This document shows, one piece after another, positions 9,133 to 18,114 of a DNA stretch of 64,000 nt. Made by a program: the position numbers and the translations under genes. The notes under the pieces were generated by a model. It saw only the letters and a list, made by a program, of their open reading frames with translations. It had not been told where the DNA came from and did not search any database. The stretch spans positions 12,788 through 76,787 of the forward strand of contig DASVPY010000095.1 of assembly GCA_036389395.1 (NCBI GenBank). Reading direction: 5' to 3'. How positions within the stretch are numbered: position 1 is the stretch's first letter; each line of letters opens with the position of its first letter. The stretch is from QHXQ01 sp036389395 (GTDB lineage: Bacteria; Acidobacteriota; Blastocatellia; Pyrinomonadales; Pyrinomonadaceae).

Positions 9133-9396
9133 GTGCGCCGTAAACCTACCGATACACACTTAAAGCTGAGCGTGACGACCATAAAGCTGCCCGGCATACA
9201 CTTAAACTTATCGGGTACATCCCTAAACCTCTCCGGTACACACTTAAAAAACAACCAGCACATACCTAAACCGAGCCGGTACACTCTTCAACATCACCGG
9301 TACATACTTAAACCGACCCGGTACACACTTAATCCTAAGTGGCGCACACCTAAACCGACCCGGTACACACTTAAGCCGGAGCGTAACAACGCGTAA
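9133..9396 (+). repeat. 21-bp tandem array, open as a heptapeptide-repeat frame
   Basis: About twelve imperfect 21-bp units (type CCGGTACACACTTAAACCGAC) span roughly 9145-9385. The clearest copies lie between 9295 and 9385. One plus-strand frame is open throughout from a GTG at 9133 (87 codons) and reads as heptapeptides such as YTLKPTR, YTLNPKW and THLKLSV. The minus strand also has an open heptad frame (VPGRFRC, VPGRFKY). There is no convincing ribosome site, and A+T content is well above the neighbours. It may be a short repeat protein, but a non-coding tandem repeat that happens to be open is equally possible. It sits in the otherwise gene-free stretch 8938-9475. Confidence 0.6.
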
Positions 9397-9416
9397 GCCC
9401 GACGCGCCGCTTACCA

Positions 9417-9462
9417 CCGGGAGCGCGGACATCCCTGCCGCGCTCCCGGCTGCGACTTACGC
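9417..9462 (-). repeat. GC-rich palindrome with conserved tail, copy 2
   Basis: A 12-bp stem (CCGGGAGCGCGG) closes a 9-base loop and is followed by the tail CGGCTGCGACTTACGCG, matching the copy at 8198-8240. It lies about 15 bases past the stop of the restriction-modification gene and probably terminates it. Confidence 0.6.
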
Positions 9463-9475
9463 GCTTTTGCGATGG

Positions 9476-12400
9476 CTAAGTGTTCGCGGGCCAAGTATAG
9501 GTGGCGGCTTTGACGGCCGCGTAGTTGTCGTCGAGCAGCGGTTCGAGCAGGCAGAGGGCGGCGATGCGGCGGGCCATGTGTGTGACTTCGCGGGCCTCGT
9601 CGGCTGTGAGGGCGCGCTTGAGCAGTTCGTGTTCGCGGTAGCTGAGCCACTTCTTGATCACCTGGTAGCCGCCGATGGTGTAAGCCCAGACGCGTGCGGG
9701 GACGTTCTGCCAGTAGGCCACGTCGTTCAGGTAAACGTCGTGCGTGGACGCGCCGAGATACGTGTCGGGGTCGCCATCGGTTAACTGGATGGCGAGCGGG
9801 CTTTCTGCAATAGCGGCGCGCTCGGCCGGGCTGTAAGGGCGTTCGGCAATGCGGCCTTTGCCGGGCATGGTGACGCCGCCCTTGCCCGCGTGCCCCCAAC
9901 CGGCGTTTACTTCGAGTTCGCCCGCCGCCGGGTTGAGCTTGCCACCGCCGACGCGCTGAATTTTCGCAACTGTGTGGAGGAAAGGATCAATCGTGCCGGT
10001 CGTAACCCCGGCGACCGCGCGCTCGGTGTCGAGCAACTCGGCGACGCGCCGACCCAGCGCGGCGGAACGCAACAGAGCCTCGCGCTCACTCGGCAGCGGC
10101 ACGCGCGGCCAGTCGCCGCGTATGCCGTCGGCATTCTCTCTCAGGTACGCGGGTGAGTAGCCGATAGCCAAAGCGTGCATCCAAATAAGCGCAGCCTCGT
10201 CTTCGTCGGTGTCGGGATTATTAATACCGAGCGTGGCAAGATATGTGCGAGTTTCGGGCGAAAGGTTAGCTAGCTTTCCGCTAGGGAAGAACGAACGTTG
10301 ATTTTGGGGGGAGGTGGATACCAAATTCTGATTGAGGAAAAAGGGAATGTGTTTAGCTTCTACTGCAAGCAAATGATAGTCACATACTAAAGGCGAATAA
10401 TAAAGTGGTGGGCTTGTTGGCTCTTTGACGCTTGTTTCCCGCACGATGAGAAAGGCATTGCTATCAGAACGTTGAGCTAATAGTTGCGGACTTGGTTCGC
10501 TGAATAAAGGGCGAAGATTTTCCAAGTAACACCAGCGTACATCGAACGGTTTGAAGGGATACTTAACGATTACGCTTTGATCAAAATCAAAATCCTTCAG
10601 AATCTTCTTTCTTGCCTCTGGCCCAACTATTCTATTTCCTGTCATCATCAGCGACGGATGAATCTTTTCTATATCAGCATCGCTCTTGCTTCTGTCAAAA
10701 TAACTCCGCATTCGTTCTAATAGGACATCCCTATCCATTGCGATTAACGCAAATCCACGCCTTTCGACCGGCCCGTTAAATGGATGAATTGTGCAAAGTG
10801 CAGCAAGGCTTGGCCACTCTTTATAATGAGAAGCAACATCAGCCGGGCGAAATGAGAAACGATTATCTCTAGCGGGCGTTGCCGCCTCGTAATGAGCATC
10901 AAAGTTGTCCGCTTTTAAACTCTCAAGCAACTGCTTTCGTCGCTCGGCCGCCTTGGCTGCATTCAAATCATCCCGAAATAAAATTCGCTTCTGTTCGACG
11001 GGGATTGGCCGGCCTGTCTTTACCCACAGCGAGATCGCAACGCCTTGTTGAATGCCGGGGGAAAAGCCGGGGATGGCGAAGATCGTTTCGCTCGTTCTGC
11101 CGTCGGGGGCATACTCGGAGATCTTCCGATTGCCGTGCATGTTCTCGATCCAGAACTTGTCGAAGGATTGCAGCAGGTGTTGCCGCAGGACGACGAACGA
11201 GGGATCGCTCACCCAGGAGTGGTTTGAGATGAAGGAGACAACGCCTTTACCTGTCGTCTCAGCGACGCGCCGTTCGGCCAGGCGGAAGAAGCGCACGTAG
11301 AGGTCGTCGAGATTAAACTTCTTAATGCCCCATTCTTTGATCAAGCCTTCCTTGTACGGCTCGACCAAGCCTTGTTCCTCTTCGGGACTCGTGCCCGCGA
11401 AGGCGTTGTAAGGCGGGTTGCCGAGGATGACGAGAATCGGCGTCTCGCGTTTCACGCGTTCGGCGGCGTCGCGCTCCGCTTCGAGTTCTGGAAAGAGCAG
11501 GTGCGTCTTCGGCTCCTTCGGCGGCTCCCAGCCCGTCAGCGCGTTCGTCAGGTAGACGCTCGCGCGCTCCTCCGTGGTGTCGTCTAGCGGTGCGCCGAGC
11601 GTCTGTAAGAGCAGCCCTAACTGCAAGTGTGCGACGACGAACGGCGCGGGCAGTATCTCGAAGCCGAAGACGCGCTTGGTGGCCGCTTCTTTCAAATAAT
11701 GGCCGCTCAGTGCGTCGCCGTCACGCGCGGTCAGCGTCGCGTTGATGCGGCGCAGCACTTCCACGAGGTAAGCGCCCGTCCCGCAGCACGGGTCTAAGAC
11801 GTACACGCGCTCGTCGGCCAGCCCGTCCGCGATGTTTAGCTCCTCGCGCAAGACCGTGTCCACGCGCGCCACCATGTACTGCACGATCTCCGCGGGCGTG
11901 TACCAGACGCCGAGTTGTTTGCGCAGTTCCGGGTCGAAGTGTTGCAGGAACGGCTCGTAAAAATACTGCACCGCCTGCCCCTCCTCGAACCGCGCGAAGA
12001 ACTCCGCGCGCCGCACCCGGTTCAAGACCGCGGCCGTCCAATCTAAAACTTCGACTAGACCGAGTCGGCCCAACATCTGCGGCGACGCGACCTGATAAAA
12101 CAGCGCGCGGATCATCGGCACGTGCAACTCGTAAGAGGCCGTGCGCCAGTCGAAGCGCACTTGCCGGTTTTCGTGTCCGTGGCGCTTACTCCACAAGACC
12201 CAGGCGGAGAAGACGCCGTAGAAAAGCGTCTGCACGAGCGTCGAGCGGAAGAAGTGTTCGCCCTGCGCGCCCTCGAAGCGCAGCCCCAGCGCCTCTTCGA
12301 GCGCCGCGCGCACGTTCGCCAGCGCCGGCAACTCCATGTCCTCGACGCGCGCCTTCGCGTCGCGCGCGTAAGACGCCAGAAACCAAGCCAACTGCTCAGG

Positions 12401-12943
12401 CTCGACCAACTCGGCCGCGTGCAGCATCACGCGCTTCAGATATTCCACGAGCCGCGCCCCGTGTCTCTGCGCCAGTGCGTGCGGGGCGGCGGCCCAGAAC
12501 TCGGCTTCACTCGCCGCCAGATCGTAACGTTCGAGCGTGACCGGCCGGCCGTGTTCGTCGTAAGCGAGCAGCAGGAACGAGCGGTAATTGGTGACGAGCA
12601 CTTGCCGGTACTTGCGCAGGTAGGTCTGTACCTGCGCGGACGCGGCCACGCGTTCGACCTCTGCGCCCGTGCCTTTGACCTCGATGCAGCCGCGCGCGGG
12701 CAGCGCGTCCGTCGCGGGTTCGCCCGTGGCGCGCTGGAACTGCGTCGCTTCGTACAGGCCGCCGTCCGGGATGCCCGCGCCCTGGTTCCGGGGATTAAGG
12801 ACGCAACGTACCTTCGGTTTTAAAGTGCCGCCGATTTCGTTGAGCAACGCGACGAGCGCGGGGTAGTAGGAAGTCTCCTTCGCGGCCGCGCCCGTGCGGT
12901 GGGTGGCGCGCAACTCGCTGAGGTATGTTTCGACCGGCCGCAT
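9476..12943 (-). CDS. Type ISP/IIG-like restriction-modification enzyme
   Basis: A single 1155-residue polypeptide. The N-terminus carries a PD-(D/E)XK-type nuclease signature (GIPDGGLYE near residue 57, then IEVKGTG near 87). The middle is an N6-adenine methyltransferase: DPCCGTGAYL (motif I, near 383) binds SAM and NPPYNAF (motif IV, near 509) is the catalytic loop. The C-terminal half (from about 620) resembles the target-recognition domain of type ISP enzymes. No helicase motifs lie between nuclease and methylase, unlike true type ISP enzymes of about 1600 residues, so it should act like a type IIG enzyme that both methylates and cuts foreign DNA. No separate restriction or specificity gene is nearby. 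A stretch around 10280-10950 has visibly lower GC than the rest, a hint of transfer. Confidence 0.8.
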   Translation of the reverse strand: MRPVETYLSELRATHRTGAAAKETSYYPALVALLNEIGGTLKPKVRCVLNPRNQGAGIPDGGLYEATQFQRATGEPATDALPARGCIEVKGTGAEVERVAASAQVQTYLRKYRQVLVTNYRSFLLLAYDEHGRPVTLERYDLAASEAEFWAAAPHALAQRHGARLVEYLKRVMLHAAELVEPEQLAWFLASYARDAKARVEDMELPALANVRAALEEALGLRFEGAQGEHFFRSTLVQTLFYGVFSAWVLWSKRHGHENRQVRFDWRTASYELHVPMIRALFYQVASPQMLGRLGLVEVLDWTAAVLNRVRRAEFFARFEEGQAVQYFYEPFLQHFDPELRKQLGVWYTPAEIVQYMVARVDTVLREELNIADGLADERVYVLDPCCGTGAYLVEVLRRINATLTARDGDALSGHYLKEAATKRVFGFEILPAPFVVAHLQLGLLLQTLGAPLDDTTEERASVYLTNALTGWEPPKEPKTHLLFPELEAERDAAERVKRETPILVILGNPPYNAFAGTSPEEEQGLVEPYKEGLIKEWGIKKFNLDDLYVRFFRLAERRVAETTGKGVVSFISNHSWVSDPSFVVLRQHLLQSFDKFWIENMHGNRKISEYAPDGRTSETIFAIPGFSPGIQQGVAISLWVKTGRPIPVEQKRILFRDDLNAAKAAERRKQLLESLKADNFDAHYEAATPARDNRFSFRPADVASHYKEWPSLAALCTIHPFNGPVERRGFALIAMDRDVLLERMRSYFDRSKSDADIEKIHPSLMMTGNRIVGPEARKKILKDFDFDQSVIVKYPFKPFDVRWCYLENLRPLFSEPSPQLLAQRSDSNAFLIVRETSVKEPTSPPLYYSPLVCDYHLLAVEAKHIPFFLNQNLVSTSPQNQRSFFPSGKLANLSPETRTYLATLGINNPDTDEDEAALIWMHALAIGYSPAYLRENADGIRGDWPRVPLPSEREALLRSAALGRRVAELLDTERAVAGVTTGTIDPFLHTVAKIQRVGGGKLNPAAGELEVNAGWGHAGKGGVTMPGKGRIAERPYSPAERAAIAESPLAIQLTDGDPDTYLGASTHDVYLNDVAYWQNVPARVWAYTIGGYQVIKKWLSYREHELLKRALTADEAREVTHMARRIAALCLLEPLLDDNYAAVKAATYTWPANT

Positions 12944-13074
12944 GGTGAACGTCTCTTAAGTCGGTTTATGCTTGGGGACGCGGGCGTGAACAGGGGAGCG
13001 CAGCCTTCACCCCCTAACTGCGCGCGCAACTTGGCCGCCGTATATTGCGACGGCCAGACCCTAAACCTAGATGA

Positions 13075-13299
13075 TCATGCGGCGAGTACCGGGTGATCGA
13101 GTTGGCGCGCGGCGTACTATAGGGCGGCCTGTAAATCTTCCGGCTCAAGGTCGGGTAGCGCCGCGAGAATCTCTGCGGCGCTCAGGTCGGCGGCGTAGAG
13201 ATCGAGCACGTCCACGACGCGGATGCGCATCCCGTGGATGCAGGGCCGCCCGCCGCGCTGTTCCGGGTTGATGGTGATTCTGTCCAGCAGGTTCGACAT
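13075..13299 (-). pseudogene. DUF433 protein with in-frame TAG
   Basis: The N-terminal 60 residues have the DUF433 pattern (ITINPEQRGGRPCIHGMRI, then VLDLYAADLSAAEILAALPDLEPEDL). A TAG at 13117-13119 interrupts it, but the same frame continues for 13 more codons as YAARQLDHPVLAA before a TGA at 13075. YAARQ is how full-length DUF433 proteins of about 75 residues normally end, so the family length is restored by reading through. DUF433 proteins are often antitoxin-like partners of a DUF5615/PIN-type toxin; no toxin frame follows here. The protein may still work if the last 13 residues are dispensable. Confidence 0.65.
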
Positions 13300-13350
13300 A
13301 AGTTAGACCCGCGTTTGCCCTTATTCATGCGCGCGCCGCGCGCCGTCTGC

Positions 13351-15210
13351 TCATTCGACCGTAACTGATTTGGCCAGGTTGCGCGGTTGATCCACGTCGC
13401 AGCCGCGGCGGACGGCGATGTGGTAGGCGAGCAGTTGCAGGGGGATGACGGAGAGGATCGGGGCGAGCAGGTCGGAGGCTTCGGGCACGCTGATGACGTG
13501 GTCGGAGACTTCGGCCGAGAGGGCGTCGCCTTCGGTCAGGACGGAGATGACGCGGCCTTCGCGGGCCTTGACCTCGACGATGTTCGAGTGCGTCTTCTCG
13601 TAGCGCAACTCCGAGGCCTCGTTGCCGACCTCGCGCGTGTTGACCACGACGACGGGTAGGCGCTCGTCGATCAGAGCGTTCGGCCCGTGCTTCATCTCGC
13701 CGGCCGGGTAGCCTTCGGCGTGGATGTAGCTGATCTCTTTAAGCTTCAGCGCGCCTTCGAGGGCGACGGGGAAGTTGATGCCGCGGCCGAGGTAGAGGAA
13801 GTCTTGCGAGCGGTGGAACTCGCGCGCCAACTCCTCAAGCTCGTCGGACTCGGACAGGAGGTGTTCGATCTTGACGGGCAACTCGGCCAACTCCTGCGCG
13901 TGCCGCCGCGCCGCCTCCTGTGAGAGCGCGCCGCGCAGTTGGCCGAGGTGGAGCGCGAACAGGTAGAGCGCGACCATCTGCGCCGTGAACGCCTTGGTCG
14001 AGGCCACGCCGATCTCAGGCCCCGCGTGCGTCAAGACCGTGCCGTCCGCCTCGCGCGTGATCATCGAGCCTTGCACGTTGCAGACCGCCAGGACTTTCGC
14101 GCCGCGCCCCTTCGCCTCGCGCAAGGCGGCGATGGTGTCGGCCGTCTCGCCCGACTGCGAGATGACGACGAGCAGGGTGCGTTCGTCAATGACCGGATCG
14201 CGGTAGCGGAACTCGGAGGCGTAGTCCACCTCGACGGGCAGGCGCGCGAGCTGTTCGATCATGTACTTGCCGGCGAGACCGGCGTGCCAGCTCGTGCCGC
14301 AGGCGGCGATCATCACGCGGTCGCAGGCGCGCAACTCCGCCTCTGTGATGTCCATCTGGTCGAGGTAGACGCGCCCCGTGTCCAGAGAGATTCGCCCCTG
14401 GACGGTGTCGCGGACGGCGCGGGGCTGCTCGTAAATCTCTTTGAGCATGAAGTGCTTGAACCCGCCCTTCTCGGCCATGATCGGGTCCCAGGTGATGCGC
14501 TGCTGGGCGGGCTGGCGGATGTTGCCGGCGAAGTCCGTCACGCGCACGGCGTCCTTGGTCAGCACGGCCAACTCGCCGTCGCCGAGGAAGAACACGTCGC
14601 GCGTGTGTTGCAGGATGGGCGGGATGTCGGAGGCGACGAAGAACTCGCCGTCGCCGAGGCCGATGACCACGGGCGGCCCCTGGCGGACGGCGATGATCGT
14701 GTCCGGCTCGTCCACAGAGATGATCGAGAGCGCGAAGATGCCGCGCAACTCCGCGACGGCGCGGCGCACGGCCTCTTCGAGCGACGGCGCGTTGCGCAGG
14801 TACTCTTCGACGAGGTGCGCGATGACTTCCGTGTCGGTCTCGGTGACGAAGCGATGGTCGGAAGCCCGCAGCCGTTCCTTCAGTTGCAGGTAGTTCTCGA
14901 TGATGCCGTTGTGGACGACGACCACGCGCCCCGTGCAGTCGCGGTGCGGGTGCGCGTTCTCCTCGGTCGGGCGGCCGTGCGTGGCCCAGCGCGTGTGCCC
15001 GATGCCGTAAGTGCCGTCCAAAGGCTTCAGCCGGATGGCCTCTTCCAGATTGCGCAGCTTGCCCTCGGCGCGCCGTATGTCGAGGTGGTGCGCCTCGTCC
15101 ACGACCGCGATGCCCGCCGAATCGTACCCGCGGTATTCCAGCTTCCGCAGCCCGTCCAAGATCACCGGCACGACCTGCTTATTCCCCACGTAACCGACGA
15201 TGCCACACAT
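13351..15210 (-). CDS. glmS: Glutamine--fructose-6-phosphate aminotransferase
   Basis: Makes glucosamine-6-phosphate from fructose-6-phosphate and glutamine, the first step to UDP-GlcNAc for peptidoglycan and outer-membrane lipids. The 619-residue length is typical. The N-terminal glutaminase domain starts with the nucleophile Cys2 (MCGIVGYVG) and contains GIGHTRWATHG. Two SIS sugar-isomerase domains follow (CGTSWHAGL, VISQSGETADT, then HAEGYPAGEMKHG). The C-terminus ends in NLAKSVTVE, the conserved isomerase tail. A GGAGA precedes the ATG. It is the last gene of the yvcK-glmU-glmS run, separated from glmU by a heptamer-repeat element. I saw no glmS ribozyme-like leader. Confidence 0.97.
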   Translation of the reverse strand: MCGIVGYVGNKQVVPVILDGLRKLEYRGYDSAGIAVVDEAHHLDIRRAEGKLRNLEEAIRLKPLDGTYGIGHTRWATHGRPTEENAHPHRDCTGRVVVVHNGIIENYLQLKERLRASDHRFVTETDTEVIAHLVEEYLRNAPSLEEAVRRAVAELRGIFALSIISVDEPDTIIAVRQGPPVVIGLGDGEFFVASDIPPILQHTRDVFFLGDGELAVLTKDAVRVTDFAGNIRQPAQQRITWDPIMAEKGGFKHFMLKEIYEQPRAVRDTVQGRISLDTGRVYLDQMDITEAELRACDRVMIAACGTSWHAGLAGKYMIEQLARLPVEVDYASEFRYRDPVIDERTLLVVISQSGETADTIAALREAKGRGAKVLAVCNVQGSMITREADGTVLTHAGPEIGVASTKAFTAQMVALYLFALHLGQLRGALSQEAARRHAQELAELPVKIEHLLSESDELEELAREFHRSQDFLYLGRGINFPVALEGALKLKEISYIHAEGYPAGEMKHGPNALIDERLPVVVVNTREVGNEASELRYEKTHSNIVEVKAREGRVISVLTEGDALSAEVSDHVISVPEASDLLAPILSVIPLQLLAYHIAVRRGCDVDQPRNLAKSVTVE

Positions 15211-15242
15211 AACGATTGTCTCCGAGTATGAGTGCTTTGTGG

Positions 15243-15357
15243 TTGACTGTTATTTGTTAGTGGTTAGTGGTTAGTTGTTCTTCGTCGGCGCGGCCGCGGT
15301 TTAACTCGTGGCGGACAAGCTCAAAGAACAATTAACAACTAACCACTAACGGTTAAC
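15243..15357. repeat. Heptamer inverted repeat, GTTAGTG family
   Basis: Left arm (15251-15282) is built from GTTAGTG/GTTAGTT units ending in TTGTTCTTC. The right arm (15324-15357) is the complement, AGAACAA followed by AACTAACCACTAAC. A loop of about 40 bases lies between. It occupies most of the glmU-glmS intergenic space. Elements at 32240 and 50065 share the same arm ends. Confidence 0.85.
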
Positions 15358-15360
15358 GCA

Positions 15361-16863
15361 TTATTTCGTCGTCGCGGCCTCTGCGCCGGTCGCGTCCGGC
15401 TCGGCGGGCGCGGGCTGCTCTGCGTAGAGTTCCTTCTTGACGACGGCGGGGACGCCCGCGACGAGCGTGCCGGGGGGCACGTCCTTGGTGACGACCGCGC
15501 CCGCCGCGGTGACGGCGCGCGCGCCGACGCGCACCGGCGCGACCAGCATCGTGTCCGAGCCGATCTTGACGTTGTCCTCTATGACGGTCGGGTGCTTCTG
15601 CTTGCCGTCGTAGTTGCACGTGACCGTGCCCGCGCCGATGTTCGTCTGGTCGCCTACGGTCGCGTCGCCCAGATAGGTCAGGTGCATGGCCTTGACCTTG
15701 CGCCCCAGCCGCGACTTCTTCACCTCGACGAAGTTGCCCACGGTCGCCGCCTCTTCCATCAGCGCGCCCATGCGCAGGTGCGCGAACGGGCCGACCGTGC
15801 AGTGATCCGCGAGTTCGGAGTCCACGATGACGCAGTGGTCTTTGATCTGGACGCCGCTGCCGATCCTGGAGTTGCTGATGCGCGTGCCGCCGCGGATTTC
15901 GCAGCCCTCGCCGATGACCGTGCGCCCCTCGATGTGTACGTCCGGGTGCAGGATCGTGTCGCGCCCGATCTGCGCCTCGGCGCTGACGTAGGTGTGCGCC
16001 GGGTCTATGACCGTCACGCCGCTGTCGAGCATCAGGCGGCGCAAGGTGCGCACGCGCAGCAGGCGCTCGAACTCGGCCAACTCGACGCGCGTGTTGATGC
16101 CGGAGACCTCGCGCGCGTCCGCGTGCTGGAAGACGGACACGTCCGCGCCGTCGGCGCGCAGGATGCCGGGCACGTCCGTCAGGTAGTATTCGCCCTGCGC
16201 GTTGGCGGGCTGCACGCGCGCGAGCGCGGGGAAGAGGGCGCGCGTCTCGAAACAGTAGATGCCGGCGTTGACTTCCGTGAGCTGTTGCTCGTCGGGCGTC
16301 GCGTCCTTCTGCTCGACGATGCGCTCGAAGCGCCCTTCGGCGTCGCGCACGACGCGGCCGTAGCCGCGCGGGTCTTCGAGGCGGACGCTCAGGAGCGTGC
16401 AGGTCGCGCCGTGCCCGCGGTGCGTGCGGTGCTGTTGGACGAGCGCGGCGAGCGTGTCGGCGCGCACGAGCGGCACGTCGCCGGAGAGGACGAGGAGCGT
16501 CGAGTTGGCGTCGCCGAGTGCGTCGCGCGCGACCATGACGGCGTCGCCCGTACCGCGTTGCTCGGTCTGCGTGATGAAGACCGCCCCTTGCGCGCCCACC
16601 TCCGCCTCGACCGCCGCGCGCACTTCCTCCGCCTGATGCCCGACGACGACGTGCAAGGGCCGGCCCTCGCGCACGAGTGCCGCCGCCGTGTGGCAGACGT
16701 GCGCGATGAGCGGCCGCCCGCCCAGTTGGTGCAAGACCTTCGCGGTGCGCGAGCGCATCCGCGTGCCCAGACCCGCGGCGAGTATGAGTACGTCGAGCGG
16801 CGGGGCCGTCGGCGCTTGCGCGGGCGCGGCGTCCGTGGCGGCGTTCGGGGGCTGTGGCTCCAT
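15361..16863 (-). CDS. glmU: Bifunctional UDP-GlcNAc pyrophosphorylase / GlcN-1-P acetyltransferase
   Basis: Cytosolic enzyme that acetylates glucosamine-1-phosphate and joins it to UTP, giving UDP-GlcNAc. About 500 residues. The N-terminal nucleotidyltransferase domain has LAAGLGTRMRS, the C-terminal part is a left-handed beta-helix of hexapeptide repeats (IGEGCEIRGG, NIGAGTVTCNYDG, with the acetyl-CoA site HLTYLGDATVG). A short Ala/Glu-rich tail extends beyond the helix. An in-frame upstream start at 16917 exists, but the added Arg-rich residues are unlike the family, so I start at 16863 (MEPQPPNAA). It lies 60 bases after yvcK and before glmS on the same strand. Confidence 0.96.
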   Translation of the reverse strand: MEPQPPNAATDAAPAQAPTAPPLDVLILAAGLGTRMRSRTAKVLHQLGGRPLIAHVCHTAAALVREGRPLHVVVGHQAEEVRAAVEAEVGAQGAVFITQTEQRGTGDAVMVARDALGDANSTLLVLSGDVPLVRADTLAALVQQHRTHRGHGATCTLLSVRLEDPRGYGRVVRDAEGRFERIVEQKDATPDEQQLTEVNAGIYCFETRALFPALARVQPANAQGEYYLTDVPGILRADGADVSVFQHADAREVSGINTRVELAEFERLLRVRTLRRLMLDSGVTVIDPAHTYVSAEAQIGRDTILHPDVHIEGRTVIGEGCEIRGGTRISNSRIGSGVQIKDHCVIVDSELADHCTVGPFAHLRMGALMEEAATVGNFVEVKKSRLGRKVKAMHLTYLGDATVGDQTNIGAGTVTCNYDGKQKHPTVIEDNVKIGSDTMLVAPVRVGARAVTAAGAVVTKDVPPGTLVAGVPAVVKKELYAEQPAPAEPDATGAEAATTK

Positions 16864-16923
16864 AAAAAGTAGTTCGGCGCGGCGAACGTCTAGTCTGCGC
16901 GGGCGGCCCGCGCGCAAGTCAGA

Positions 16924-17961
16924 TCAACTCGGCAGACCCGCGAGTTGTTGCTGTTGCGCGCCCGCCGCCTGCTCGTGGCAGGCGAAGATGACGCGCGCGA
17001 GCTTCGCCGGGCTGTGGCGCACCATCTCACCCTCGTCGAGCAGGTCGGCGCGCACGATCTCGGTCGCGCCGCTGAACTCCGCTTCCAAGCGGTGGCTCAA
17101 GCCGATCTGGCGCGCGCCCTCGGCGGCGTAGCGCGCCGCCTGCGCCGCGCTCACGGGTCGGTCGTTGACGATCACGTAGTCGAAGCGTAGCTCCGGCGCG
17201 TACTGTTGGACGACTTCGAGGTGGCGGCTCGCGTTGAAGCCGTCGGTCTCACCCGGCTGCGTCATCAGGTTGCAGATGAAGACCTTGACGGCGGGCGACG
17301 CGCTGATCGTCTCGGCGACGCGCGCGACCAAGAGGTTCGGCAGGATGCTCGTGTAGAGCGAGCCGGGGCCGACCGTGATGATGTCGGCGCTGCGAAGGGC
17401 CGCAAGCGCCTCGGGCAGCGGCAGACATTGTTCGGGTTCGAGGCTGAGGCGGCGCACACCGCCGCGCGCCGCCGTGATGTTCGTCTCGCCGCGCACGATC
17501 CGGCCGTCTTCCAACTCGGCGACGAGCCGCACGTCGTTCAAGGTCGCCGGGTAGATGCGCCCCTTGCTCGCCAGGACTTCGGACGAGAGGCGGACGGCCT
17601 CCGTGAAGTCGCCGGTCACGTCGGTCAGGGCGGCGAGGAAGAGGTTGCCGAAGCTGTGCCCGCTCAACTGCCCGTCGCCGCGGAAGCGGTAGCGGAACAG
17701 GCGCGCGAGCAAGGTCGAGTCCTCGGAGAGTGCGACCATGCAGTTGCGTATGTCGCCGGGCGGGAGCATCTGCAACTCGTCGCGCAGGCGGCCCGAGCTG
17801 CCGCCGTCGTCCGAGACCGTGACGATGGCCGCCAACGCTTCGAGCCAGACGCCCGCCTCGCGCGCGCCGACGAACTGTTTCAAGCCCGCCAGCACGGTAG
17901 ACAGGCCCGTGCCGCCGCCGATGGCAACCAAACGCAGCCCGCGTTCCGTGTTCGTGTGCAA
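16924..17961 (-). CDS. yvcK: UDP-GlcNAc-binding YvcK/CofD-like regulator
   Basis: 345 residues of the CofD-like YvcK family, with the nucleotide-binding opening VAIGGGTGLS, then VTVSDDGGSSGRLR and GDIRNC. In Bacillus and Listeria relatives the protein binds UDP-GlcNAc and is needed for envelope homeostasis and growth on gluconeogenic carbon. Here it lies directly before glmU and glmS, the two enzymes that make UDP-GlcNAc, which supports a sensing or feedback role (inference). The start is a TTG at 17961, because an in-frame TAA lies just upstream and no ATG precedes the conserved GGGTG. The C-terminus ends in a Gln/Ala-rich tail. Confidence 0.93.
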   Translation of the reverse strand: MHTNTERGLRLVAIGGGTGLSTVLAGLKQFVGAREAGVWLEALAAIVTVSDDGGSSGRLRDELQMLPPGDIRNCMVALSEDSTLLARLFRYRFRGDGQLSGHSFGNLFLAALTDVTGDFTEAVRLSSEVLASKGRIYPATLNDVRLVAELEDGRIVRGETNITAARGGVRRLSLEPEQCLPLPEALAALRSADIITVGPGSLYTSILPNLLVARVAETISASPAVKVFICNLMTQPGETDGFNASRHLEVVQQYAPELRFDYVIVNDRPVSAAQAARYAAEGARQIGLSHRLEAEFSGATEIVRADLLDEGEMVRHSPAKLARVIFACHEQAAGAQQQQLAGLPS

Positions 17962-18114
17962 AAGTGCTTAGAGTCCTCCGCCCGACACGACGAACAGCGC
18001 CGCGCCCGTTAGGAATCATACCGAAAGGAGAGGAGTTTGAAAACGACGCAGGCACGCGGGGGCGACGTGCCGACGCGAGGGGGAAGCCGCGGGGCGTTTG
18101 ACGCCCACGCCGGG

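Noticed and set aside
8260..13299. TAG read as an amino acid in this genome
   Set aside because: Several intact genes end in TAG with no sensible extension (4555, 9476, 24132, 52261), so TAG works as a stop. The two interrupted genes are better explained by mutation or error.
15211..15360. glmS ribozyme in the glmS leader
   Set aside because: The leader consists of the GTTAGTG inverted repeat and a short Shine-Dalgarno region; no ribozyme core is seen.
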